A DNA stretch of 24,214 nt from CAZPWQ01 sp964590495 (GTDB taxonomy: Bacteria > Bacteroidota > Rhodothermia > Balneolales > Balneolaceae). The notes beneath the pieces were generated by a model that did not search any database, was not told the DNA's origin, and saw only the letters and a list, made by a program, of their open reading frames with translations. Position numbers and translations under genes: made by a program. This document shows, one piece after another, positions 16,490 through 23,852 of this stretch. The stretch lies in assembly GCA_964590495.1 (NCBI GenBank), contig CAZPWQ010000050.1, forward strand, positions 1 to 24,214, in the 5' to 3' direction. The first letter of the stretch is position 1, and every line of letters begins with the position of its first letter.

Positions 16490-19400
16490 ATGAAAAAAGT
16501 CACAGTCACCGAAAAAATTCTGAAACGCCCGGTAACGGCAATCATGATGTCGTTACTGGTTATCGGGTTTGGTGTATTTTCTCTGATGAATCTCAAGGTA
16601 ACGCTCTACCCGTCATTCAACATCCCGGTGATGGCTGTATCCGTCAACTATCAGAATGTGGCCCCGGATGATATGCTCCGCCTCGTTGTTGAGCCGATCG
16701 AAAGTGTGGTAATGGGAGTAGAAGGTGTGGAATCACTCGACTCCAATGTACGGCGTGGCGGTGCTTTTTTAATCCTTCGTCTGCAGCCCGGCACCGATAT
16801 CATGAAAACCGAACAGAAAGTACGGGAGGCGGTAGAGCGTATCCGTGGTGAGCTGCCTACTGAAGCCAATGAACCGGTGATTTTCCAGTTCGATCCTGAC
16901 AGGGCTCCCATAATGCGGCTCAGTGTAGAATCGGACGTGCTGGGTCTTGATGAACTCCGGCAACTTTCCACCGAATTTATTGAACCGCGCTTTGAACGGA
17001 TTTTCGGGGTGGCTTCAGCCGAAACGCGCGGAGGTCTGGATCGCAATATCTATGTGGATTTACTCCCTGAAGCGATGGCTCAGCACCGCCTGACGCCGAA
17101 CCAGGTAGTGAGTGCCGTACAGGGAAATAACGTGCAGCAACCTGTAGGTAACCTCATTGCCAACCGGACCAGCTACAGTATCCGTGCCAGTTCCATGTAC
17201 GAAGATGTTGCAGAAATTGCCCAAACCGTGGTTGCCATGAATGGGAATATTCCAATTCGGGTAGGTGATGTAGCTGTCGTTCGCGACGATTATGAAGATA
17301 TCACCAATATCGTAGAAATTAACGGGCGTAACAGCGTCACCGTGGAAGTCCAAAAACAATCGGATGCCAATACCCTTGAAGTGGTGCAGGAAGTAATACA
17401 AACCATGCAGGATTTCGAAAGCAGCCTTCCTTCGAGTGTAACGATGCAGATATTGAGCAACGAAGGACAGTTTATTGAGGATTCCATCTCAAACCTGGCA
17501 CAGTCGGCACTAATGGCACTGGTTGTTGTTATCCTGATACTGCTGCTGTTTATGGGCGGGTGGCGCATCGCCTTTGTAGTTGCCATGAGTATTCCCGTAT
17601 CGCTCACGGCAACGTTCGCTGCCATGTATTTTCTGGATATCACTCTTAATATTATTTCCATCACCGGGCTCGCGCTGGCCATCGGTTTGCTCGTGGACAA
17701 CTCCATCGTGGTATCAGAAAGTATAGCCAACCAGTTGGAAAAAGGTGAAAACCGGCTTAAAGCCGCGCTGTACGGTACCAATGAAGTAATAGGCGCATTG
17801 CTTGGAGCAACACTGACCACGCTTGCAGTATTTGTTCCCGTTATGGGCCTTACCGGTTTTGCGGGAACCGTCGCCTACGATCTGGCGCTGACGATCTCCA
17901 TTTCCATCACTATTTCATTTATCGCATCCATTGTTCTTATTCCGGTATTGGCCTCCCTTATTCTTAAAAGAGAAGAATTCCTGAAAAAAAACTACACCCT
18001 TCGGTGGATTAAATCACTTGAAGATAATTATATCAGTACCCTGGAGTGGATCCTGAGACGAAAGTACATCATTTCTGTAGCTGTTATACTGGTTCTTGCC
18101 GGATCAGTGGCACTGTTCCGTCAGCTTCCGGCCGAATTTTTCCCCGAGACCGATGAGGGGCAATTTGACCTCCGGATTGAATTTCCGGCCGGCACCAAAC
18201 TGGCGACCACTGCAGAAGAACTCCGCAACTATACCGACCGCATATTGGAATCAGAGGATGTGACCACTGTTATCACCAATATCGGACGCATCGGACGAAG
18301 TACATCGACAAACAGCGGAACCATCAGTATTACCCTTGTAGATGAGTATGAACGCGAGGAATCCACGGCAGATATCGCCGCGTCATTTCAGCAGGATCTG
18401 CAAGAGCCGGATATTGATATCGAAATTGCCAATCTTGGAGGAGGCGGCGGTATTCCAATAGGCGGCGGCCGGGGCGGTCAGGGAATCCGGGTCAGTCTGA
18501 TCGGACCCGATGTTGAAATACTGCAGGAGTTAACCCTGCGCATGGAAGAGGCCCTGATCGATGATGAAAATATTATTTCGGTAAGTAACCCCCGCTCCCG
18601 CCCTGCACCCGAACTGATCTATGAACTGGACCGGAATCGTATCAGCCGCTCTGGCGCTTCGGCAACGAATGTAGCCAATGCATTGGGTACACAGGCCCGC
18701 GGCACACGGGCAGGTTTTTACCGTGAAGAGGGACGTGAAATTCCCATCCAGGTACGTAATGCGCGCAACCAGTTTCAGAATCGTGATGATCTGTTTTCCC
18801 TCGAACTACTGCAGGTTGGCGATCAGCGAATCCCGGTACCGGGACTCGGAGAATTCACACTGCAGGAAGGGCTGACCACCATAACCCGGCGCGACCGTGA
18901 AACACTGCTTGATGTAAGCATTATGATTCGCGGTAATGCCGAAGATTACCAAACCCGGATTGAGGAAGTCCTTGAAAATGATGTCATTCTGCCCGACGGC
19001 TACCGGTACGAATTTACCGGATCAATATTTTCGCAACAGGAAAGTTCCGGTGAAATCCTGATCGTTACATTCTTCGCCCTCCTGCTTACCTATATGGTAA
19101 TGGCTTCCCTGTTCGAAAACTTCCGCGACCCTTTTATTGTGATGTTTTCGGTACCCCTGGCCTTCTTCGGTTCACTAGTGTTTCTTTTTATTACCGGCAC
19201 ATCGCTGAGCGTGCCTGCCTATATCGGAATTGTTATCTTAATCGGAATTGTAGTAAACAATGGTATCGTGCTGGTAGACTTTATTCATCAAAACACCCGC
19301 GGGAAAGAAGATTCCAAAGATTATATGATGCTGTTCCTGGAAGCCTGCAAGCGGCGAATGCGTCCCATTCTGCTTACGGCCCTTACCACTATCTGTTCTA

Positions 19401-19576
19401 TGATACCCCTGGCTCTCGAGCTTGGTACCGGTTCGGAAACCTGGAGCCCGCTTGCCAGATCGGTAATCGGAGGTCTCGCCTTTGCTACCGTATTAACATT
19501 GTTTGTAATTCCGGCGGTGGTCATCGGTATCTCCAAACATCGCAGAATAAAAGCAGAGAAAGCGTTAAAGGATTAG
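16490..19576 (+). CDS. RND-family efflux permease (second of two)
   Basis: A 1028-residue paralogue of the upstream permease, starting at ATG 16490 (MKKVTVTEKILKRPVTAIMM). It has the standard RND duplicated layout, with TM4 motif GLLVDNSIVVSES near residue 400 and TM10 motif GIVVNNGIVLVDF; as in its partner the Asp408 and Lys940 equivalents are Asn. It lacks the TM6-TM7 hydrophobic insertion. A Gly-rich loop (GGGGGIPIGGGRGGQG, about 649-664) lies in the second porter half. One adaptor with two different permeases recalls MdtABC, where MdtB and MdtC form a hetero-trimer; a similar mixed pump is plausible here but not proven. The gap to the first permease is 75 bp and carries a hairpin. It ends 26 bp from the convergent kinase gene. 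Confidence 0.94.
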   Translation: MKKVTVTEKILKRPVTAIMMSLLVIGFGVFSLMNLKVTLYPSFNIPVMAVSVNYQNVAPDDMLRLVVEPIESVVMGVEGVESLDSNVRRGGAFLILRLQPGTDIMKTEQKVREAVERIRGELPTEANEPVIFQFDPDRAPIMRLSVESDVLGLDELRQLSTEFIEPRFERIFGVASAETRGGLDRNIYVDLLPEAMAQHRLTPNQVVSAVQGNNVQQPVGNLIANRTSYSIRASSMYEDVAEIAQTVVAMNGNIPIRVGDVAVVRDDYEDITNIVEINGRNSVTVEVQKQSDANTLEVVQEVIQTMQDFESSLPSSVTMQILSNEGQFIEDSISNLAQSALMALVVVILILLLFMGGWRIAFVVAMSIPVSLTATFAAMYFLDITLNIISITGLALAIGLLVDNSIVVSESIANQLEKGENRLKAALYGTNEVIGALLGATLTTLAVFVPVMGLTGFAGTVAYDLALTISISITISFIASIVLIPVLASLILKREEFLKKNYTLRWIKSLEDNYISTLEWILRRKYIISVAVILVLAGSVALFRQLPAEFFPETDEGQFDLRIEFPAGTKLATTAEELRNYTDRILESEDVTTVITNIGRIGRSTSTNSGTISITLVDEYEREESTADIAASFQQDLQEPDIDIEIANLGGGGGIPIGGGRGGQGIRVSLIGPDVEILQELTLRMEEALIDDENIISVSNPRSRPAPELIYELDRNRISRSGASATNVANALGTQARGTRAGFYREEGREIPIQVRNARNQFQNRDDLFSLELLQVGDQRIPVPGLGEFTLQEGLTTITRRDRETLLDVSIMIRGNAEDYQTRIEEVLENDVILPDGYRYEFTGSIFSQQESSGEILIVTFFALLLTYMVMASLFENFRDPFIVMFSVPLAFFGSLVFLFITGTSLSVPAYIGIVILIGIVVNNGIVLVDFIHQNTRGKEDSKDYMMLFLEACKRRMRPILLTALTTICSMIPLALELGTGSETWSPLARSVIGGLAFATVLTLFVIPAVVIGISKHRRIKAEKALKD

Positions 19577-19602
19577 CTTGTATTTCTCACACCCTTACTT
19601 CG

Positions 19603-21339
19603 CTAATCTTGGTTTACACTCCTTATTGCCGCAAAAAGCTTATCCGACGGACCACCTTTATTCAGCAAGTCTATTGCACCTGCTTTTTTTATTTGTGTGG
19701 TATATTCACTCTCTTCATGCATGGAAAGACCCACAATATGAATTGACGGAAATTCCTTATGGATCCGGCGGGTGGCTTCGATACCATCCATTTCCGGCAT
19801 AGTTATATCCATTATAATCACATCAGGCTGAAAATTTTGCACGAAATCAACGGCTTCAACGCCGTTACTGGCCTCTCCGATGATATTGATATCAGATTCT
19901 TCATCCAGCAACCTCACCAGACCATTCCGCATGACCTGGTGATCATCAACTATTAAAACCCCGATTGTGTCCGGATTACCATAAGCCAGGTCAGTAGGTT
20001 TTTGCGGTATATTGCCCGTCATATCCGGCTTTTCCTGAACGGAATCCGGTTGTATCGACTGGTCGATACTTTCACCGACCGGGATCCGTAAAACGAACCG
20101 GCTTCCGCTGCCCGGTTCGCTGTCAATTTCCAGCTGACCGTTCATCAGATCCATTTTTTCACGTATATTTTTTAACCCATGGTTTGCAGAACCACTCAAT
20201 TCCAAATCAGCAACATCAAATCCTCTTCCCCGGTCGGTCACTTCAATACAGAAAGTATCGTCATCGTTGGACAGACGTACCTCGGCACTGTCCACCTGCG
20301 CATGTTTGATAATATTAACAAGAAGTTCCTTAACCGCCTGGAAAAGAAACACCTTTAGATTCTGCGATAGCTCCGGTATTTCATTCTCAGCCTCAAAATT
20401 TATATTGAGACCTTTCATATGCCGCATGTCGGCTAACCAGTGCAAAGCTGCCAAAAGACCCTGGTCGTGCAAAATAGGCGGACTCAATTCATAGGAAAGC
20501 GACCGCGCAGCTTCAATAGATTGATCCAGAATCTGGTTAAGCTCTTTAAGCTCCTCACTTACCTCATCCTGCCCCGTCAATCGTTTTCTGATCAGGCTTG
20601 TATTAAATTTTGCGCCGATCAGCAACTGCTGCAACCCGTCATGCAGTATGCGTGCAAGGCGCTGCCGCTCTTCTTCTTTAACCTGTGTCATCTGCAGGGC
20701 CATTTCACGCAGCTTATCAGCCCGTAATTCAGCAACTTTAGTCCTCTCGGCAACCCGCTCTTCGAGTGAATCATTAAGTTGTTGGAGTTTTTTCTGGTAC
20801 TGCTTGCGCCCGGTGATCTCATCAACCACCATATTAATTCCAACCACTTGTTCCTGATTATCATACAGCGGAATCCAGTGTTGCAGCCAATGACGTTCTA
20901 CGCCCGGTTTTGCCGGTGTTTCACCACTCAATTCGACATTCATCCGTGCTTTTCCCGTTTCGATCACCCGGTATAAATCATCTGTGATTTCTTTCCCCAG
21001 CCCGGGAAGTAGTTCACAAACCGACCGGCCCAGGTGCTCTTCAGCGGGGATACCATTTATCTCAGCCAGATGTTTATTTATCCGGACGAACTTCAAATCA
21101 CTGTCAAGCACCCCTAAACCAACAGGTACATTTTGATATATAGACTCAATTTCTTTGAGACGATTATCGGATATCTTAATTTGCTCGTGAAGCTGATCCT
21201 CTACCTGTTTCAACTGCAGCATGGCAATTTTGTCTGCACCGATAATTGCATCCACTTTATGGCTGCGTAATGTATCGATAATCTCCTCAGCTTCCCTCAG
21301 GCGATCCTTTAGTTCATCATATGTAGGTTTATTTGTCAT
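19603..21339 (-). CDS. PAS-HisKA_3-HATPase-REC hybrid histidine kinase, last gene of the kai operon
   Basis: A 578-residue soluble protein. ATG 21339 (MTNKPTYDELKD) is chosen; an in-frame TTG five codons upstream exists. Order: N-terminal coiled coil (about 5-60), PAS domain (about 62-185; YQNVPVGLGVLDSDLKFVRI), coiled coil (about 186-215), NarL-type HisKA_3 dimerisation domain with phospho-His H233 in ARILHDGLQQLL, HATPase with N-box FQAVKELLVNIIKHA and G-box DRGRGFD, a 45-residue linker, and a receiver with phospho-acceptor D511 in VIIMDITMPEMDG. The receiver is NarL/FixJ-like (VDDHQVMRNGL) but the protein ends where the LuxR helix-turn-helix would begin, so there is no DNA-binding output. 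The start overlaps the last 11 nt of kaiB, implying translational coupling. Probably the output or input kinase of the KaiBC pair; no transmembrane segment, so cytoplasmic. Confidence 0.93.
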   Translation of the reverse strand: MTNKPTYDELKDRLREAEEIIDTLRSHKVDAIIGADKIAMLQLKQVEDQLHEQIKISDNRLKEIESIYQNVPVGLGVLDSDLKFVRINKHLAEINGIPAEEHLGRSVCELLPGLGKEITDDLYRVIETGKARMNVELSGETPAKPGVERHWLQHWIPLYDNQEQVVGINMVVDEITGRKQYQKKLQQLNDSLEERVAERTKVAELRADKLREMALQMTQVKEEERQRLARILHDGLQQLLIGAKFNTSLIRKRLTGQDEVSEELKELNQILDQSIEAARSLSYELSPPILHDQGLLAALHWLADMRHMKGLNINFEAENEIPELSQNLKVFLFQAVKELLVNIIKHAQVDSAEVRLSNDDDTFCIEVTDRGRGFDVADLELSGSANHGLKNIREKMDLMNGQLEIDSEPGSGSRFVLRIPVGESIDQSIQPDSVQEKPDMTGNIPQKPTDLAYGNPDTIGVLIVDDHQVMRNGLVRLLDEESDINIIGEASNGVEAVDFVQNFQPDVIIMDITMPEMDGIEATRRIHKEFPSIHIVGLSMHEESEYTTQIKKAGAIDLLNKGGPSDKLFAAIRSVNQD

Positions 21340-21655
21340 TTTCTTTAATATCAAGATTCAAGGCATCGACAAATTTCTGTGTATCGGAAAGATCACCGTG
21401 AATGGTAGTCCGTGGTTCCGGTTCAACAATAACCACTGCGGGAGTCAGCAGGATATTGTAATCAAGCGCAACCTGAAAATCATCAACTACATCCACCACT
21501 TCTATTTCGTGGCGACCGGGCAGCCATTCTTCGCAAAGGCTTTCCAGATTTTTCCTGGCCTGTTCTGAGTTCGTCCCTTCCTCAATCACAAACAGGACAA
21601 ATGTATAATTTTCATGATCCGGTGTATCAGCCTTTTTTAAAGCGAATGTACCCAT
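21329..21655 (-). CDS. kaiB: KaiB-family protein
   Basis: A 108-residue KaiB homologue of thioredoxin-like fold. It starts MGTFALKK with GAGAAAAGAG a few bases upstream. After a short extension come TFVLFVIEEG (beta-1), NSEQARKNLESLC (helix), EIEVVDVVDDFQVALDYNI, the cis-Pro-like loop LLTPAVVIVEP and the signature HGDLSDTQKFVDALNL, matching cyanobacterial LATPTL and IGDLSNREKVLIGL. The Gly and Asp of GDLS, positions where mutations affect KaiB fold switching, are conserved. In cyanobacteria KaiB rearranges to bind the CI ring of KaiC and captures KaiA; here no KaiA gene is near, so binding KaiC or competing with the kinase is more likely. It lies 9 nt after kaiC and overlaps the kinase start. 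Confidence 0.92.
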   Translation of the reverse strand: MGTFALKKADTPDHENYTFVLFVIEEGTNSEQARKNLESLCEEWLPGRHEIEVVDVVDDFQVALDYNILLTPAVVIVEPEPRTTIHGDLSDTQKFVDALNLDIKENDK

Positions 21656-21664
21656 ACTCTTTTC

Positions 21665-23101
21665 TCACTTGTTTAAATGGTTCGCAAAAATTATTCCCTT
21701 ATCCGTAATGCGAAATTCATTGTATTTTTTTGAATGGCTCGTACCTCGTGATTTAAGCACAAGCAGGGTACGCCCGATACGGTTATCTTCTCTGAAATAG
21801 TTTAAAATAATAGCTGTATCCACAAGGGAGGAGATACCGAGTCCGCTGATCTCAATCTCATCTTTCAACGCAGAAAACGTCTGATTGGTAAAGATACAGG
21901 TGATGCCACGTTTTTTAGCGGCATGATAGAGACGAATCAGAAATTCCTTTGCCGCCTGTGTGGAACCGATACGGTGAGTTGCAGAAATAGCGTCGAGGAC
22001 CAGGTGCTGCGGTTCATATTCTTCAACCTCCTGAATAATACGATACAGATGTTCTTCCATACCCATTGATTCCGGCATTACCGATGTAATGCGAAGCGTA
22101 CCTTTTTCTACCAGGGATTCCAGATTAAAGCCAACGTTTTTCATTTCACTGGTGAGTGCCGTTTCAGACTGCTCAAAACTCAGGTATAGTACTCGTTCTC
22201 CGTGGCATACTGCCGCCCTGGTAAACGTAAAGGCAAGGGTTGTTTTGCCGCTTCCGCTCGGTCCGCTGATCATTATTGACGATCCTTTCCGAAAACCTCC
22301 GCCTAAAACGGCATCCATTTCTTCTATATTGGTTGAAATGAATTCTCCCGTCGATTGCTGAACCAGATTAACAAATGAAAGCGGCATTACCACAATTCCC
22401 TGTTTCGAAATGATAAAAGGGTGTTCCCGGCTGGCAAAATCAGAACCGCGATACTTCTTCACAATCAGGCGCCGGGTTGTAATTTGGTCTTTAACCCGCT
22501 GGTCTATTTGGATAACACAATCGGCCATGAAATCGAGGTACTCGTACCCCTGTCCGAGCGAATCCGAGGCCTTGATTGTCATGACGGCCGTCAGCTTTTG
22601 CTCACTTAACCAGCGGTGCAGGGTTATCAACTGGTTGCGTGCCCGAGTCGGGTCATCGAACATATGCATCAGCATATCGATTGCGTCAATTACAATAAGT
22701 TGTGCATCCAAACGGCGAGCCTGCCCTTCCAGGATGGCACATAAGCCGCCAATATTAAATTCCCCGGATGCAACCGCTTCATAATCCAATTCAGGATTGA
22801 TCAGGGCTAATTTACCGGATTCCTCAATCTGAGCCAGATCCCAGCCCATCGCCATTGCATTTCGACGCATCGCCTTACTTGTTTCCTCAAAGGAAATGAA
22901 CACCGCGGGTTGTTTGCTGCGTATCAACAGTTCAAGCCCGAGAACAGTTTTACCCGCACCCGGTCCGCCGTTGACAATAGTTAAACGTCCCTTTGGTAAT
23001 CCGCCATGCAATACTTCATCCAATCCTGCTATATTCGTGGCAGTCTTTGGTAAAGGCAGAGAATCAACAGTAAAAGATTTTTCATCAATTTTGCGACTCA
23101 T
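21665..23101 (-). CDS. kaiC: KaiC-family double-domain ATPase/autokinase
   Basis: A 478-residue protein with two RecA-like KaiC domains. CI: Walker A GGPGAGKT at 45-52, catalytic Glu pair E72-E73 in FISFEET, Walker B LIVIDAID around D139. CII: Walker A GPSGSGKT at 280-287, a single Glu followed by Gln in YLSFEQS (cyanobacterial KaiC has EE), and LVLDAISATHR. The phosphosite loop IEISGLGISSLVDT aligns with HSITDSHISTITDT of Synechococcus KaiC, so the T426/S431/T432 equivalents are S419, S424 and S425. The protein stops nine residues after DKG, lacking the A-loop and the tail that KaiA grips (cyanobacterial KaiC is about 519 residues). Start ATG 23101, no obvious Shine-Dalgarno. First gene of kaiC-kaiB-kinase. 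Likely a KaiA-independent KaiC with ATPase and possibly autophosphorylation. Confidence 0.93.
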   Translation of the reverse strand: MSRKIDEKSFTVDSLPLPKTATNIAGLDEVLHGGLPKGRLTIVNGGPGAGKTVLGLELLIRSKQPAVFISFEETSKAMRRNAMAMGWDLAQIEESGKLALINPELDYEAVASGEFNIGGLCAILEGQARRLDAQLIVIDAIDMLMHMFDDPTRARNQLITLHRWLSEQKLTAVMTIKASDSLGQGYEYLDFMADCVIQIDQRVKDQITTRRLIVKKYRGSDFASREHPFIISKQGIVVMPLSFVNLVQQSTGEFISTNIEEMDAVLGGGFRKGSSIMISGPSGSGKTTLAFTFTRAAVCHGERVLYLSFEQSETALTSEMKNVGFNLESLVEKGTLRITSVMPESMGMEEHLYRIIQEVEEYEPQHLVLDAISATHRIGSTQAAKEFLIRLYHAAKKRGITCIFTNQTFSALKDEIEISGLGISSLVDTAIILNYFREDNRIGRTLLVLKSRGTSHSKKYNEFRITDKGIIFANHLNK

Positions 23102-23631
23102 AAAAAGGGATCAATTAATATTGCCATATAAACTATTTGTTGGGTGACTCAATGTGCTATTTCCTCAAAAACTTTTGATATCTGAAGCGTAAATTGGCAT
23201 AAAAATCATGAAATGAACACAAGTCAATTAAAAGTATGTCCTATAAACAGCCAAAGAAATAAAACCCTTTACCCGCTGTTATCATTTCGTCACATGAACC
23301 CGGATCGGTGGTTGTATTAAATCCGTGAAAGCCCCTTCCATTCGACGCACATCACAGGATATCCAACATTATATCCACTCGCTGATTTTCAAAATATGTA
23401 ATTATATCCTTTCTCATTGTAACACTTACTATGACAATACTATGCTATTTACTACTTTGACATCCCTGGATTTGACTGATTGTCAGAGCGGTCTTACAGC
23501 TTTTTTTTATGTATTTCGTTGCGCAAAACAATTATATATCTTGCCCCGGTGCTCTGCCGCCTTTCCTCGTTGCTGCTGCCTCAATGTGAATGTTTGAACC
23601 AAGCCGGTATAAATGAATATAGCTTGTCCTG
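23102..23631. other. long A/T-rich intergenic region upstream of kaiC
   Basis: About 530 bp without a convincing protein gene. The 200 bp next to kaiC must hold the operon promoter; on the minus strand a TTGACTTG box occurs about 125 bp before the start codon, but I cannot identify a good -10 partner. Further away, 23543-23616 is locally G/C-richer and includes CCTCGTTGCTGC, reminiscent of half of a signal-recognition-particle RNA, just before the hairpin at 23632. An open frame on the plus strand (23325-23597) has no family features and odd composition. Confidence 0.45.
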
Positions 23632-23668
23632 AAACCTCCAGGGTTTTCAAAAACCCTGGAGGTTTTTT
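23632..23668 (+). terminator. strong hairpin with T-run (intrinsic terminator or dispersed palindrome)
   Basis: A 16-bp perfect stem (AAACCTCCAGGGTTTT with its complement, 23632-23647 and 23650-23665) with a minimal loop, then three more T, giving six T in a row. On the plus strand it has the form of a Rho-independent terminator; being symmetrical with A-rich and T-rich flanks it could work both ways. There is no protein gene upstream on the plus strand, so it either ends a non-coding RNA or is one of the CCTGGAGG-type palindromes scattered in Bacteroidota-like genomes. Confidence 0.75.
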
Positions 23669-23788
23669 AAGTTCTATTCAGGTGCTCCTTCGTCTCTGCA
23701 CGTAAGAAAGGCTAATAAACACTAGTGTGCTGACTACTAATTTAATAAACTAAAGGAGTCGTTTTAACGCTGCTGCTTTTTCCTGACA

Positions 23789-23820
23789 TCCCCCTAACCC
23801 CCTTCAAAGGGGGACTTTTT
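23789..23820 (-). repeat. G/C-run palindromic repeat, copy 3
   Basis: TCCCCCTAACCCCCTT-CA-AAGGGGG followed by ACTTTTT. The core stem CCCCCTT/AAGGGGG is at 23798-23813. Read on the minus strand it starts AAGTCCCCCTTTGAAGGGGG and continues TTAGGGGG, the same plan as the copies at 10083 and 10232. With the T-run it could also act as a plus-strand terminator-like hairpin, but no gene on that strand ends here. Confidence 0.6.
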
Positions 23821-23852
23821 GTTGCCTTATTCTAATACCGGCTAATTCAGGG

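Noticed and set aside
17290..17820. 176-codon open frame antisense to the second RND permease
   Set aside because: Shadow of conserved RND coding sequence; no family features.
23325..23597. 90-codon plus-strand open frame upstream of the strong hairpin
   Set aside because: Cys/Leu-rich composition without domain or signal pattern; overlaps the block that looks more like RNA or spacer. Not strong enough to call a gene.
23543..23616. Calling this segment a definite SRP RNA gene
   Set aside because: The GGAA tetraloop and its CAGG/GCAG internal loop are not visible; kept only as a finding to test.
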